A stretch of 53,770 nucleotides of DNA from Actinomycetota bacterium (lineage in GTDB: Bacteria; Actinomycetota; Acidimicrobiia; Acidimicrobiales; UBA8592), in the NCBI GenBank assembly GCA_902565595.1, contig CACFFD010000006.1, positions 1 through 53,770 on the forward strand, in the 5' to 3' direction. The notes beneath the pieces were generated by a model that saw only the letters and a list, made by a program, of their open reading frames with translations, made no database searches and was not told where the DNA came from. The position numbers were made by a program, and so were the translations under genes. Within the stretch, counting starts at the first letter, position 1, and each line of letters opens with the position of its first letter. Positions 8,472 to 18,263 of this stretch are shown here, piece by piece.

Positions 8472-10133
8472 ATGGAAAAAGTACGGATTACCTTTCTAGG
8501 TGGATTAGGAGATATCGGCAGAAATTGTGCAGCCATTGAGACTCAAAGTCAGATCCTTATTTTGGATTGCGGGCAGTTGTTCCCTGATGAATTTATGCCT
8601 GGAGCAAATTCGGTGCTTCCAGACCTCACGTACCTTTTGGATCGAAAAGAGAAAATTGTTGGCTGTATCACAACCCATGCTCACGAGGACCATATTGGGG
8701 CACTCCCATACCTGCTGGAGCACGTTGAATTACCGATTTACGGGTCCTCTTTCACTCTCGGAATGGTTAAAAACCGATTAGAAGAACGACAACTATTGGA
8801 TCGCTGTGACCTAATTGAGGTTAATGACGGCGAAAAGATCTCTATAGGAGAGTTCGCTTGCGAATTTCTTCCTGTCACGCATTCTGTTCCCTCAGGCCTA
8901 ATCTCAGCCATTGAAACTCCACAAGGTTTAATCGTGCACTCTAGTGATTTCAAGTTGGATCTTGACCCAATCGATGGCCGCTTAACAGACTTAAACCGGA
9001 TTGCTGAACTTTCCAAAAATCCCGGTATTCGGCTATTGCTCTGCGATTCAACAAACTCAGACATGCCTGGTAGCACTATTTCCGAGTCTGATATCGGGGC
9101 CTCCTTAGCAAGTGCCTTTCAGTCACACAAGGATAACCGAATCATCGCCGCATGCTTCGCAAGCCATATTCATAGGGTCGAACAGATCGCCGAGACAGCA
9201 ATTAACGATGGCCGAAAGATATCTACATTAGGGCTCTCGATGAAGAAGAATCTTTCCTTGGCCCGCAAGCTAGGTATTTTGGAAATCAGAGAAGAACACA
9301 TTGTAGATATTGAAGATATTCGAAACCTCCCCCCTAATGAAGTGTGTATTATCAGCACTGGAACACAAGCAGAGCCACGTTCGGCTTTAGCTATGGCATC
9401 AACTGGCGAAAGCCGTTGGATTTCAATAGGGGAGCAGGATTCAGTTATTCTTTCTTCGAGGGCCATCCCTGGAAACGAAGAGCGCGTCGGGAGAATGATA
9501 AATAACCTAATGAGACGAGGTGCCAGCGTTTTACACGCCGATCATCTAGGGCTCCATACTTCGGGACATGGTAAGCAAGAAGAACTCCGAGCTCTTCATC
9601 AAGCAGCTAACCCAGAGTGGTTTGTCCCAGTTCATGGAGAATATCGGCACTTGGTCGCACATAAAGACTTAGCTATCGAGATAGGTCTATCTCCTGAAAG
9701 AATACTCCTTGCTACAGATGGTGATCAGGTTGAACTTGGAGATAACAAACTGGAGCTTATAGAGAAAGTCACCCCAGGGGATTACCCATTTGTCCAGGGG
9801 AGGATTCTTGAACACGAGCACCATATCTTCTCTGACAGGAGAATTCTCGGGAAAGAAGGATGCGTAATTGCATCTGTGCAGATTTGCACGAAGGAGAATA
9901 GAGTTCTTGGAGATCCAAGTATTGTCAGCAAAGGTTGGGTAAATACCCAAACGGCTCAAAGGCTAGAAAATGAAATCTCCCATGCAGTCAAAGAAGGGGT
10001 CGAAAAAGCGCTCCTAAACGAAGAAGCGTCGAATGAGTATTTAGAACAGAGGGTTCGGCGAGTCACTGGAGGTCTTGTAAATGAATTAACAGGGCGGAGA
10101 CCTATGATTGTTCCTATCGTGAGAAAAGTTTAA
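8472..10133 (+). CDS. rnj: Ribonuclease J
   Basis: A 553-residue metallo-beta-lactamase/beta-CASP nuclease. The zinc motif HAHEDHIGALPY lies near residue 68, the HSVPSG motif near 139, SSDFKLD near 157, and the beta-CASP and C-terminal domains follow, including HTSGHG and the conserved PVHGEYRHL. RNase J combines 5'-3' exonuclease and endonuclease action in mRNA decay and rRNA maturation. ATG 8472 with AGGAGATC upstream at 8452-8459. It is likely co-transcribed with dapA. Together with pnp it gives the window two major RNA-decay enzymes. Confidence 0.95.
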   Translation: MEKVRITFLGGLGDIGRNCAAIETQSQILILDCGQLFPDEFMPGANSVLPDLTYLLDRKEKIVGCITTHAHEDHIGALPYLLEHVELPIYGSSFTLGMVKNRLEERQLLDRCDLIEVNDGEKISIGEFACEFLPVTHSVPSGLISAIETPQGLIVHSSDFKLDLDPIDGRLTDLNRIAELSKNPGIRLLLCDSTNSDMPGSTISESDIGASLASAFQSHKDNRIIAACFASHIHRVEQIAETAINDGRKISTLGLSMKKNLSLARKLGILEIREEHIVDIEDIRNLPPNEVCIISTGTQAEPRSALAMASTGESRWISIGEQDSVILSSRAIPGNEERVGRMINNLMRRGASVLHADHLGLHTSGHGKQEELRALHQAANPEWFVPVHGEYRHLVAHKDLAIEIGLSPERILLATDGDQVELGDNKLELIEKVTPGDYPFVQGRILEHEHHIFSDRRILGKEGCVIASVQICTKENRVLGDPSIVSKGWVNTQTAQRLENEISHAVKEGVEKALLNEEASNEYLEQRVRRVTGGLVNELTGRRPMIVPIVRKV

Positions 10134-10159
10134 TCAGAATTTTGCTATTGGGCCTAGCT

Positions 10160-10183
10160 TAGGTTGCTGATGGGACAGCCCTA
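10160..10183 (+). other. Hairpin between rnj and ftsK
   Basis: TAGG (10160-10163) and GCTG (10166-10169) pair with CAGC (10076-offset 10176-10179) and CCTA (10180-10183), with a TT bulge and a six-base loop. No T-run follows. It may end the dapA-rnj transcript. The rest of the 140-base gap shows no gene. Confidence 0.35.
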
Positions 10184-10273
10184 AATGCCCTATAGTTAGT
10201 GTTACCGTTAATAGAAATCCAACCTGAAAGAATTCTCAGCATAAGAATTAGAATTTGCAGAGAGTTATAAGAA

Positions 10274-12721
10274 ATGAAAAAAACCCCACCAAAGAATTCT
10301 CAACCATCAAAGAAATCCTCGCCGCCGTTAGTACAAGGCGTAGGAAATACTATGAAAAAAGCGTTTTCAGGCCATAAATCAGACATATTGGGCCTTGCGT
10401 TCCTAGTTATAGGCATGCTATCGACACTTGGACTGTACTTTGATCTAGCAGGAATCGTAGGGAAGATATTAGGTCCTTGGATTTTCTTGTCCTGCTTTGG
10501 GTCTGTGGGTTACGCTGCGCCAGTTTCACTCATAATTGCTGGCTTAGCACTTTCATTTCATTCACCAAATGATGAATCTGAAATGGGAGATGATTCAGCT
10601 TTGCCAGCGAGAATACTCATTGGGGGGTTGTTCATCTTTGCTTCAATATGTGGGCTATCGCATTTCTATGACAACGCGGCAAATTACGGACTATCAGATT
10701 TTTCCGAATTAAAAAAGAGGGGTGGAGTCCTTGGATATTTGACCGGGACTCCACTACGAGCGGCTTTTGAACAACTAGGTGCCTCCCTCGTGTTGGTTGC
10801 TTTAGGGCTATTCGGACTCATTGTGGCTACTGGAGTGACATTTCGAGAAGCAGGTGGAAAAATTTGGCGATTCCTTAAGCTAATTGGAAGGGTCATATCG
10901 AAGTCGATGCGCCTTGCCCTCGGAGAAAGCAAAGATGATGTTGGTAGCTTTCGTGATGATCTCAGCCAACCTGCAATTCTGATAGATGGCGAATCTCGAA
11001 CTGGCGGAGTTCCTTCACCGGAAGGCATACCTGACTCATCAGAAGAAGCTGAAACTCCTCTAGATGACGAGGAAGCAGCAGAAAATGACTCCGCCAAGAA
11101 TGATGCCTCTGAGGGGCCAGAGAAAGCGAGAAAAGGCTTCAAGAAAGCAGGGGAGATCAAAACGGGAGAACAACTTGAGATCGAGCTTGGGCCTGGGGCA
11201 AAGGGATCACCATGGAAATTGCCTTCGATAAAGGTTCTTGACCGCTCGACAACCAGAGACGTTAACGAAGCTCTTGTCGAAGAAAGAGGGCGCGTACTCG
11301 AACGGGCTTTGGCGACACATGGAGTAGAAACTCGACTGGTAGGAATGGTAGTTGGTCCTACAGTCACCAGATATGAATTAGAGCTAGCGCCTGGTGTGAA
11401 AGTATCGAAAGTCACTGCGTTAAACAAAGATATTGCATATGCCATGGCATCCGCTGACGTAAGGATTCTGGCACCTATCCCAGGTCGACAAGCTATCGGA
11501 GTTGAGGTCCCGAACAACGAAAGGCAAGTCGTTGCTCTAGGGGATATTTTAAGCGCACCAGAAGCTAGAAAAGCAACACACCCATTAGAAGTGGCAGTCG
11601 GTAGGGATATTAATGGCCAGTCAATGCTCATGAACCTGTCTGAGATGCCCCACATTCTTCTCGCTGGAGCAACAGGTGCAGGGAAAAGCTCTTGCATAAA
11701 TAGCATCGTTACGTCTGTATTGATGCGCTCGACACCTGAAACCGTTCGGATGATCCTTATTGACCCCAAGATGGTCGAGATGACGCAATACGAAAGAGTT
11801 CCGCACCTACTCACTCAGCCCGTTATCGACCCGAAAAAGGCTGCCAATGCCCTTCAATGGGCGTGCCGAGAGATGGACCGAAGATACGAACTGTTATCTG
11901 AAGTTCGTTTTCGAGATATAGGTGGTTACAACGCCGCGTATGACAAAGGAACGATCGAAGCTCCACCAAGTGCAATTAATTCTGACGGAACCCCAAAGAC
12001 CTATGATCGTCTTCCGTATATCCTTGTCGTAGTCGATGAGCTTTCAGACCTTATGATGGTGGCGCCTAGAGATGTTGAGGACTCTATTTGTCGTATAGCT
12101 CAGAAGGCTCGGGCTGTTGGTATACACCTAGTAATTGCCACACAGCGGCCTTCAACAAATGTGATTACAGGAGTTATTAAAGCAAATATTCCTGCACGAA
12201 TCGCATTTGCTGTTTCGAGTTTAACTGACAGTAGAGTAATTCTTGACCAAGGTGGAGCCGAACGTCTTGTTGGTCAAGGTGATATGCTCCTGCTCGACCC
12301 TAAATCATCGTCAGCGCAAAGAATTCAAGGCGCTTGGGTAAGTGAAGGTGAAGTTCGCCGAGTCGTAGAGGGCTGGCGCAAACAAGTTGAGAGACTAAAG
12401 AAAGACGAGATTGACCCAGAGGTAGATGAGGAGGCCTCTATTACAGAAGAGCAAATTACATCAACCGGCGGTGGGATTCCAGGAGGTGGGACTGGTGATA
12501 CAGAAGACGATGAGCTTTTAATTAAAGCTATAGATCTAGTAGTTGAGTCGCAGTTGGGATCTACCTCCATGCTCCAACGGAAATTACGTGTTGGCTTTGC
12601 ACGTGCCGGAAGGATAATGGACATGTTAGAAGAAAGAGGGATTGTTGGTCCCAGTGAAGGTTCAAAACCTCGAGAAGTTCTGGTCACACAAGAACAACTT
12701 GCTGAAATCGCCGAAGCGTGA
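10274..12721 (+). CDS. ftsK: DNA translocase FtsK/SpoIIIE
   Basis: An 815-residue septal DNA pump that clears chromosomes during division. The N-terminus has about four transmembrane helices (residues ~35-200), then an acidic/charged linker (~225-300), the alpha/beta motor with Walker A GATGAGKSS near 465 and Walker B ILVVVDELSDLM near 583, the FtsK motif IATQRPSTNVITG, and a winged-helix gamma domain (~740-810, QLGSTSMLQRKLRVGFARAGRI in part) that reads polar KOPS-like sites. Length is normal. A long antisense frame inside it is a coding shadow. Confidence 0.96.
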   Translation: MKKTPPKNSQPSKKSSPPLVQGVGNTMKKAFSGHKSDILGLAFLVIGMLSTLGLYFDLAGIVGKILGPWIFLSCFGSVGYAAPVSLIIAGLALSFHSPNDESEMGDDSALPARILIGGLFIFASICGLSHFYDNAANYGLSDFSELKKRGGVLGYLTGTPLRAAFEQLGASLVLVALGLFGLIVATGVTFREAGGKIWRFLKLIGRVISKSMRLALGESKDDVGSFRDDLSQPAILIDGESRTGGVPSPEGIPDSSEEAETPLDDEEAAENDSAKNDASEGPEKARKGFKKAGEIKTGEQLEIELGPGAKGSPWKLPSIKVLDRSTTRDVNEALVEERGRVLERALATHGVETRLVGMVVGPTVTRYELELAPGVKVSKVTALNKDIAYAMASADVRILAPIPGRQAIGVEVPNNERQVVALGDILSAPEARKATHPLEVAVGRDINGQSMLMNLSEMPHILLAGATGAGKSSCINSIVTSVLMRSTPETVRMILIDPKMVEMTQYERVPHLLTQPVIDPKKAANALQWACREMDRRYELLSEVRFRDIGGYNAAYDKGTIEAPPSAINSDGTPKTYDRLPYILVVVDELSDLMMVAPRDVEDSICRIAQKARAVGIHLVIATQRPSTNVITGVIKANIPARIAFAVSSLTDSRVILDQGGAERLVGQGDMLLLDPKSSSAQRIQGAWVSEGEVRRVVEGWRKQVERLKKDEIDPEVDEEASITEEQITSTGGGIPGGGTGDTEDDELLIKAIDLVVESQLGSTSMLQRKLRVGFARAGRIMDMLEERGIVGPSEGSKPREVLVTQEQLAEIAEA

Positions 12722-12744
12722 CCTGAAAAGGTAGCTTATAGCTT

Positions 12745-13698
12745 ATGGTCCTCTCATTAGTGCTTGTCTTTGCCGGCATTACAGTTTTGGTTTTCAGCGC
12801 CAATGTGCTTGTTGAATCCTCGAGTAATCTTGCGCTTCATTGGGGAGTTTCATTAGCTGTTATTGGCGCAATTGTTGTAGGTTTCGGTACCAGCCTCCCA
12901 GAATTGGCAGTTTCTCTAGCTTCTGCTGTTCGAAATGATATCGACTTAGCTACAGGAAATGTAGTGGGCTCAATGGTTGCTAATCTCTCTCTCGTTGTAG
13001 GTGGTGCAGTTCTAATAAGCCAATCATCGATTTCAACTAGCGGGCGTAGCCTCTATCTTCCGCTCTCATTGCTATCTACGCTCGCGTTTATCTTCTTTAT
13101 TCGCGGTGGAATAAGCAGGTGGGAAGGGGTAGTGATGATTCTGCTGCTGCTGCTTTCATTGTCACTAATGTATAAAAAAGGGGCCGACGAAGAAACTGAT
13201 CTTGATCCAAAACTCCAGCGAAATGAAGGCCATGTAGCAGCAAAATTCAGTCTCACGAAAGAATTAACGAAGCTCATTGCTTCGTTGGCTGGGGTAGTCG
13301 TCGCTTCTTATGGTGTTACTGAAGGTGCAATAGATCTAGCTGACCGATGGGGCGTGAAAAGCGGATTTATCGGAATCAGTTTAATTGCAGTGGGGACTTC
13401 TCTTCCCGAACTTGTAGCTTCCACTGTGGCAGCCAAAAAGGGAAAATACGGTCTGATTATCGGGACCATACTAGGGTCCAATGTTTTTAATGGATTTGGG
13501 ATTGGTGGTTTTATTGGGCTTATCGCCCCTGGGAAAAGTGAGGATGGTTCTATTGTTGGAACTTTAGACACCACTTTAACCCTCGCTGCCGTTGCGTTGA
13601 GCGCTATCTTCATTCTTTCGGGTCGAAAGATAGTTCGCACTGAGGCCGGAATCCTTCTTGCAGCATATATTGTGTGGATGATTCTGGTCGGGACATAG
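12745..13698 (+). CDS. Calcium/sodium:cation antiporter, CaCA family
   Basis: A 317-residue polytopic membrane protein of the YrbG-type CaCA family. It has the two inverted alpha-repeats with GFGTSLPELAVS near residue 46 and AVGTSLPELVAS near 216; the acidic Glu in each SLPE motif binds cation. About ten transmembrane helices are visible with a short charged loop in the middle (residues ~145-170). Likely exchanges Na+ or H+ for Ca2+. Starts 23 bases after ftsK; substrate cannot be told from sequence. Confidence 0.88.
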   Translation: MVLSLVLVFAGITVLVFSANVLVESSSNLALHWGVSLAVIGAIVVGFGTSLPELAVSLASAVRNDIDLATGNVVGSMVANLSLVVGGAVLISQSSISTSGRSLYLPLSLLSTLAFIFFIRGGISRWEGVVMILLLLLSLSLMYKKGADEETDLDPKLQRNEGHVAAKFSLTKELTKLIASLAGVVVASYGVTEGAIDLADRWGVKSGFIGISLIAVGTSLPELVASTVAAKKGKYGLIIGTILGSNVFNGFGIGGFIGLIAPGKSEDGSIVGTLDTTLTLAAVALSAIFILSGRKIVRTEAGILLAAYIVWMILVGT

Positions 13699-13768
13699 AA
13701 CATAAGAGGGCTTGTCAGAGTTCAATCTGATATCTGCATCGAACACCTCAGGAAGGTACGCTAAAGAT

Positions 13769-15037
13769 GTGAAGAAAAGCTTCTGGATCGAAACTCTAGG
13801 CTGCCCAAAAAACAAGGTAGACAGTGAAAAGCTAGCTGGGACCCTCCTAGTGGATGGTATGAGCCCAGCAGATAGTCCCTCTGATGCGAATCTCATAGTG
13901 GTGAATACCTGTTCCTTCGTCGAACAAGCAAGAGAAGAAAGTATCGAAACGGTCTTTGAGTACAGTCAGATGCGGTCTAAGGATGTTCAGGTGGTTGTCA
14001 CGGGGTGTTTGGCAGAAAGGTACGGAGAGGAAATTTCGCACTCATTAAGAGATGATGTGGATGCAGTTGCAGGGTTTGGTGTGCCTGTAAGCATTTCTTC
14101 AAAACCGGATGTTTCAAAATTTGATCTACTTAATTTACCTCGCCCTAAACGAGAAGAACCATGGGCCTATATTAAAATTGCTGAAGGTTGCGATAGGCTT
14201 TGCGGATTCTGTGCAATCCCGTCCTTCCGTGGACGACAACGGTCTAGGTCTATTGCTGATATCCGAGAAGAAGTTTTATCTCTTGATCTGCAAGAAGTGG
14301 TTCTAGTAGCACAAGACCTAGCTTCTTGGGCTAGAGACCAGCATGATAGTCCTTTAGGTATCGTTGATTTAGTAAAGGAAATAAACCAGCTAGTTCCCTG
14401 GGTTCGTCTTCTTTATCTATATCCCTCTAGCCTGACCGGTGAGCTTGTAGAAGTTATCGCAAACAGCCCGGTCCCATACTTCGATCTCAGCCTTCAACAC
14501 GTATCAGCGCCCCTGTTGCGCAAAATGCGAAGATGGGGAGATGGAGAAAGGTTCACGGGAATAATCAATCGCATCAGAGACCTCAGGCCTGATGCCACTT
14601 TCCGGACAAATTTTATTGTTGGTTATCCCGGAGAGACTGAAGCGGATCACGATGAACTTATTCGTTTCCTTGAGAAAAACGAAATTGACTGGTGTGGGTT
14701 CTTCCCTTATTCGAAGGAGCCTGGAACATACGCAGAGACTCTTGACGGAGAGGTCCCCGATGCTCTTGTGATGGAGCGTCTTAGAGAATTGGGTGACCTT
14801 CAGGATGGGATAACTGAGAAAAAACAAGACTCCCAAATAGGGAGTAGGATGTCAGTTCTTATTGAGAGCAAAGGAATAGCTAGAAGCCACCGAGAAGCTC
14901 CTGAAATCGATGGGTTGATTCATGTTCCAGGTAGCTTAAAAGTCGGAAGTTTTGAAACGGTAGTTATACGAGAAGCTTTAGGTGTAGACCTAAAGGCTGA
15001 AGTTCATGATTCTGATTATTGGGGAAGCGATGACTGA
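13769..15037 (+). CDS. rimO: Ribosomal protein S12 methylthiotransferase
   Basis: A radical-SAM enzyme that thiomethylates Asp of S12. Domain order: N-terminal UPF0004 domain with LGCPKNKVDSEKL near residue 10 (LGCPKN distinguishes RimO from MiaB), NTCSF, GCLAERY; radical-SAM domain with the GCDRLCGFC cluster motif near residue 140; C-terminal TRAM domain. Start: GTG 13769 (MKKSFWIETLGCPKN) with GGAAGG 12 bases upstream; an upstream TTG at 13712 would add 19 residues without good ribosome site. 422 residues, near the family norm. Overlaps pgsA by 8 bases. miaB, its paralog, is also in the window. Confidence 0.94.
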   Translation: MKKSFWIETLGCPKNKVDSEKLAGTLLVDGMSPADSPSDANLIVVNTCSFVEQAREESIETVFEYSQMRSKDVQVVVTGCLAERYGEEISHSLRDDVDAVAGFGVPVSISSKPDVSKFDLLNLPRPKREEPWAYIKIAEGCDRLCGFCAIPSFRGRQRSRSIADIREEVLSLDLQEVVLVAQDLASWARDQHDSPLGIVDLVKEINQLVPWVRLLYLYPSSLTGELVEVIANSPVPYFDLSLQHVSAPLLRKMRRWGDGERFTGIINRIRDLRPDATFRTNFIVGYPGETEADHDELIRFLEKNEIDWCGFFPYSKEPGTYAETLDGEVPDALVMERLRELGDLQDGITEKKQDSQIGSRMSVLIESKGIARSHREAPEIDGLIHVPGSLKVGSFETVVIREALGVDLKAEVHDSDYWGSDD

Positions 15038-15617
15038 AAACCAAGAATCCTACTCTGCGTCTGGTTTGGCTACGCCAGCTAATGTCATCACCATTGCTAG
15101 GATTGTTGCGTCTCCAGTACTATTCATAATTATCCTGAACGCTGAGGATAATGGGGGCACTTCCTGGGCAGCGTTTATTTTGGGTGCAATTTTTGGAATT
15201 AGCGATGCTGTCGACGGTCGGCTTGCTCGTGCGACTGGAAGCGTAACTAAGGCAGGGGCCTTTCTTGATCCGCTTGCAGATAAGGTTGTTGTTCTCGGTT
15301 GCATGTTTTCGCTTTTGTCAATTGGGAGGTTTCATTGGCTTCCAGTTCTTTTAATTGTGCTAAGAGAAATTTGGATTTCTGGTTATCGATTTTGGCTGGC
15401 AAGAAAATCCTTGGTTATTCCAGCTACCGAGTTTGCTAAGTGGAAGACCTTTACTCAGGGTGTAACGCTAATGATTGCGGTAATGCCTACTTTTGAGAAT
15501 GTTGACTGGTTGATTATTGCATTGCTTTGGATCGCAGTAGTAATGACATTAATTACTGGGTGGCAGTATGTTCGGTCTGGTTATAGCGCTTCTTCTTCAG
15601 GAAGTTCATTGAGCTAG
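15030..15617 (+). CDS. pgsA: CDP-diacylglycerol-glycerol-3-phosphate phosphatidyltransferase-like protein
   Basis: A 195-residue CDP-alcohol phosphatidyltransferase with several transmembrane helices. The signature D-x2-D-G-x2-A-R ... G-x3-D-x3-D is present as SDAVDGRLAR near residue 57 and GAFLDPLADK near 77. Position between rimO and cinA, as in many bacteria, favours phosphatidylglycerophosphate synthase, which starts phosphatidylglycerol and cardiolipin synthesis. ATG 15030 has GGGGAAG at 15021-15027. Actinobacteria also carry phosphatidylinositol-phosphate synthases of this family, so substrate is inferred from synteny. Confidence 0.88.
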   Translation: MTENQESYSASGLATPANVITIARIVASPVLFIIILNAEDNGGTSWAAFILGAIFGISDAVDGRLARATGSVTKAGAFLDPLADKVVVLGCMFSLLSIGRFHWLPVLLIVLREIWISGYRFWLARKSLVIPATEFAKWKTFTQGVTLMIAVMPTFENVDWLIIALLWIAVVMTLITGWQYVRSGYSASSSGSSLS

Positions 15618-15655
15618 ATGATGTGAGAGGTGACTGTCTAGATTAGAGTCGGGAA

Positions 15656-16903
15656 ATGGAACGATTTAGCTGTGAAGTAGTTGCTGTTGGAACTGAACTA
15701 TTACTGGGGCAAATAGTTGATACAAATTCGTCTTGGATCGGAGAGCAACTTGCGTTAAATGGTGTGGATAGTTACTTTCAGACAAAAGTCGGAGATAACC
15801 CTGAGCGCATCAAACGTGTATTAGAGCTAGCTTTAGACCGCTCAGATTTCGTAATTGTCTGTGGGGGCCTAGGCCCAACTCAAGACGACTTGACACGTGA
15901 TGTCATAGCTGAGGTAATGGGGGTTGAACTAGTTACAGATGACGGGCTTGTCGAAAGAATTTCAGCGATTTTTGGGAACAGGGGGCGTGAAATGCCCCTC
16001 AATAATCTGAGGCAAGCTCAAGTTCCCATAGGAGCTGAGGCATTATCTGTAATGCCCGGAACTGCCCCAGGGCTGAAAGCGCCAATTAAGGGAAAGACCC
16101 TTTACGCTGTTCCCGGAGTTCCATGGGAAATGAAGCAAATGGTGCTCGAAGAAATTTTGCCTGATATACGAACAAAAGCAGGTATCAGCAGCATTATCCG
16201 CTCAAAAACCCTAAGGACTTGGGGTGACTCGGAATCAGGACTGGCAGAAAAACTGGGTAACGAAATTGAGAGATTAGACCGAGTAGGTGGTGCAACTATT
16301 GCATTCTTAGCAAGTGGGATCGAAGGACTTAAGGTGCGCCTCACGGTGAAAGGTGATACAGAACCGGAAGTCGAAGAAGCCTTAAATGCCGAAGCAGAAA
16401 TTGTTGCCTCAATACTTGGAGATGAAGTTATTTTCTCTTATGACGATCAAACAATCGAAGAAGTAATTTTGGATCTTTGTAGGGAAAAAGGTCTTACCTT
16501 GGGAATAGCTGAATCTTTGACAGGCGGGCTGATCGGAAGCCGATTAACATCAGTTCCCGGAGCTAGTGAAATCTTTAAAGGCTCGATTGTCGCCTATTCC
16601 ACAGATGTAAAAAATTCCATTTTAGAGGTCCCTGATATTCCCAGCGTCTCACAGGAGGCGGCGGAGGCCATGGCGACGGGTGCTTGTAAGGCCTTAAATG
16701 CTGATGTTGGTTTGGCCGTTACGGGCGAAGCTGGGCCGGAACCCCTTGAGGAGGAGGTCGGTCGGGTTTGGATGGCTACTTCGGTTGGTGGGGTCGTCAA
16801 ATCTTCTACGGTTAAGTGGCCCTTTGATCGAGAAAGAATAAGGCAATTCACCACAATTACGGTTCTAAATGCTCTTCGACTCCGATTAGAAAAAGAAACT
16901 TAA
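15656..16903 (+). CDS. cinA: CinA family protein (competence/damage-inducible)
   Basis: A 415-residue two-domain CinA. The N-terminal MoCF/COG1058 domain (residues 1-~170) begins VVAVGTELLLGQIVDTNS and has VCGGLGPTQDD; the C-terminal PncC-like domain (~255-412) shows GIAESLTGGLIGSRLT and VTGEAGPE. Known activities are ADP-ribose pyrophosphatase and nicotinamide-mononucleotide deamidase, serving NAD recycling. Normally the C-terminal domain reads TGIAGP; here TGEAGP is seen. pgsA-cinA-recA is a conserved order, here interrupted by two minus-strand genes. Confidence 0.92.
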   Translation: MERFSCEVVAVGTELLLGQIVDTNSSWIGEQLALNGVDSYFQTKVGDNPERIKRVLELALDRSDFVIVCGGLGPTQDDLTRDVIAEVMGVELVTDDGLVERISAIFGNRGREMPLNNLRQAQVPIGAEALSVMPGTAPGLKAPIKGKTLYAVPGVPWEMKQMVLEEILPDIRTKAGISSIIRSKTLRTWGDSESGLAEKLGNEIERLDRVGGATIAFLASGIEGLKVRLTVKGDTEPEVEEALNAEAEIVASILGDEVIFSYDDQTIEEVILDLCREKGLTLGIAESLTGGLIGSRLTSVPGASEIFKGSIVAYSTDVKNSILEVPDIPSVSQEAAEAMATGACKALNADVGLAVTGEAGPEPLEEEVGRVWMATSVGGVVKSSTVKWPFDRERIRQFTTITVLNALRLRLEKET

Positions 16904-17658
16904 CGCGTTTGTGCGTAGACGAAGGCTAAGAGTTGTTCAGTCAATTCAACGTTGTGTTCGGCGAATAGATTTGTCCCATGTTGGCTTCCTGTCATTTCTA
17001 GGTACCTGGTCGTTGAAGCAGCATTTAGCAAACTGTTTACGTACCCGTTAAAAGGCGGGTCGTTTTCAGCTACTACCAGAAGAAGAGGGGTCTTCATGGT
17101 AGAAGCAGATTCAAGTGCGTCTATTCTTCCATACGTTGTTGAAGGAGAGATAGCAGCAACTGCAGCAACGTTGTATTCATCTGCGATGGTGATTGCGGCA
17201 GTGCCACCCATTGAGGCTCCAATGATGACAACTTTCCTAACATTCTCCACAAAGAACATATAGCGAACTGCTGCCTCCAGATCTCGATCCATTCGTTTAT
17301 CTTTTTCTCCGGTTGAGTCTCCATAGCCTCGGAAATCAAACGTAAGAACCACATAACCGGTACCGCTTGCATTCATAGCGAACTCTCTCCATGAGGACTG
17401 GTTGCGTCCACGCATATGCGCAAGAACAATTCCGATTTCGCCTTGGCCATAGACTAGTCCTGAAATTTCCTCACCATCTTCCGTGATGAATCTCGCTGTT
17501 TTTGTTATTTCTGGAACATCCGTGGCCTCCTCTGATACTTCTTGAGGATTCTCAGTATTTAGTAGGGGGGGTTCTGAAGTATTATTTGCACACGCCTGAA
17601 GGGGTAAGGTGAGTAAGAGAACGGAAATACTAAGATATTTAAGACGTGAAGAGGGCAC
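16900..17658 (-). CDS. Alpha/beta-hydrolase lipoprotein
   Basis: A 252-residue secreted hydrolase. It starts GTG and has a signal peptide ending in lipobox LQAC (Cys 23), so it should be a lipid-anchored surface protein; a low-complexity acidic linker follows. The fold has FDFRGYGDS, nucleophile elbow GASMGG (Ser 149), acid AEND (Asp 200) and base SQHGTN (His 227), a full triad of the dienelactone hydrolase/peptidase-like class. Substrate unknown. It begins three bases after msrB on the same strand, so the two are probably co-transcribed. The 3' end overlaps cinA by four bases convergently. Confidence 0.8.
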   Translation of the reverse strand: MPSSRLKYLSISVLLLTLPLQACANNTSEPPLLNTENPQEVSEEATDVPEITKTARFITEDGEEISGLVYGQGEIGIVLAHMRGRNQSSWREFAMNASGTGYVVLTFDFRGYGDSTGEKDKRMDRDLEAAVRYMFFVENVRKVVIIGASMGGTAAITIADEYNVAAVAAISPSTTYGRIDALESASTMKTPLLLVVAENDPPFNGYVNSLLNAASTTRYLEMTGSQHGTNLFAEHNVELTEQLLAFVYAQTR

Positions 17659-17661
17659 TAA

Positions 17662-18063
17662 TCAACTATCTGTATCTGGTTGAAGTCGAAGTGAAGCCGA
17701 ATTCATGCAGAAGCGTTCTCCAGTGGGTGGGGGCCCGTCGTTAAAGATATGTCCCAGGTGGGCGCCACACGCATTACAAATTGCTTCAGTTCGGACCATG
17801 CCATATGAGCGGTCTTCCACGCGACGGACTTTTTTAGAGGTCGTGGCCTCGTAGAAGCTTGGCCATCCGGTACCAGAATCAAATTTCGTAGCACTTGAAA
17901 AGAGTTCAGTATCGCAGACAATACAGTGATATGTCCCTGCTTCTTTCGTATCCCAGTAGCACCCGCTAAAGGCAGGTTCTGTCCCTGCTTCTTGTGTAAC
18001 GTAGTATTGGTCGGCAGTCAGACGATTTCTGAGATCATCGTTTTCCTCTCCTAGGTTATTCAT
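17662..18063 (-). CDS. msrB: Peptide-methionine (R)-S-oxide reductase
   Basis: MsrB repairs the R-epimer of methionine sulfoxide in oxidised proteins. The 133-residue protein has two zinc CxxC pairs (Cys 47/50 in CIVCD and Cys 96/99 in CNACG), GTGWPSF, GAHLGHIFNDGP, and the catalytic cysteine in RFCMNS (Cys 119). Length is normal for stand-alone MsrB. It diverges from recA with a 200-base gap containing the recA promoter. Downstream hydrolase may share its transcript. Confidence 0.95.
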   Translation of the reverse strand: MNNLGEENDDLRNRLTADQYYVTQEAGTEPAFSGCYWDTKEAGTYHCIVCDTELFSSATKFDSGTGWPSFYEATTSKKVRRVEDRSYGMVRTEAICNACGAHLGHIFNDGPPPTGERFCMNSASLRLQPDTDS

Positions 18064-18136
18064 ATTGCCTCCGTTCTTTCTTTAGATTAGTACCCATTTG
18101 TTTTCAGTTCATTTATGGCAGAATTTGCCTAAATAC

Positions 18137-18165
18137 TTGACCGAACAAATGTTCGTAGTTACACT
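18137..18165 (+). promoter_or_regulatory. recA promoter
   Basis: TTGACC at 18137-18142 and TACACT at 18160-18165 are separated by exactly 17 bases, a good housekeeping-sigma promoter. The LexA box occupies the spacer, so bound LexA would block polymerase. The transcript would have a leader of about 90 bases before the recA ATG. Confidence 0.7.
18142..18155 (+). promoter_or_regulatory. LexA box of recA
   Basis: CGAACAAATGTTCG fits the Gram-positive/actinobacterial SOS-box consensus CGAAC-N4-GTTCG and lies in the -35/-10 spacer of recA. It places recA in the LexA regulon, together with the lexA cluster at 26.8 kb. Confidence 0.9.
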
Positions 18166-18263
18166 ATTGTTATTCGAGATAATAATGTCACACCAATGAT
18201 TTATGGTGAGTGTGAGTTCAGGCAGGAAGTTACTTTATAACCCCCACTAGATAAGAGGTAAGC

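Noticed and set aside
10684-11814. 376-codon antisense frame inside ftsK
   Set aside because: Serine/threonine/proline-rich translation with no family features; it mirrors the conserved ftsK motor and is a coding shadow.
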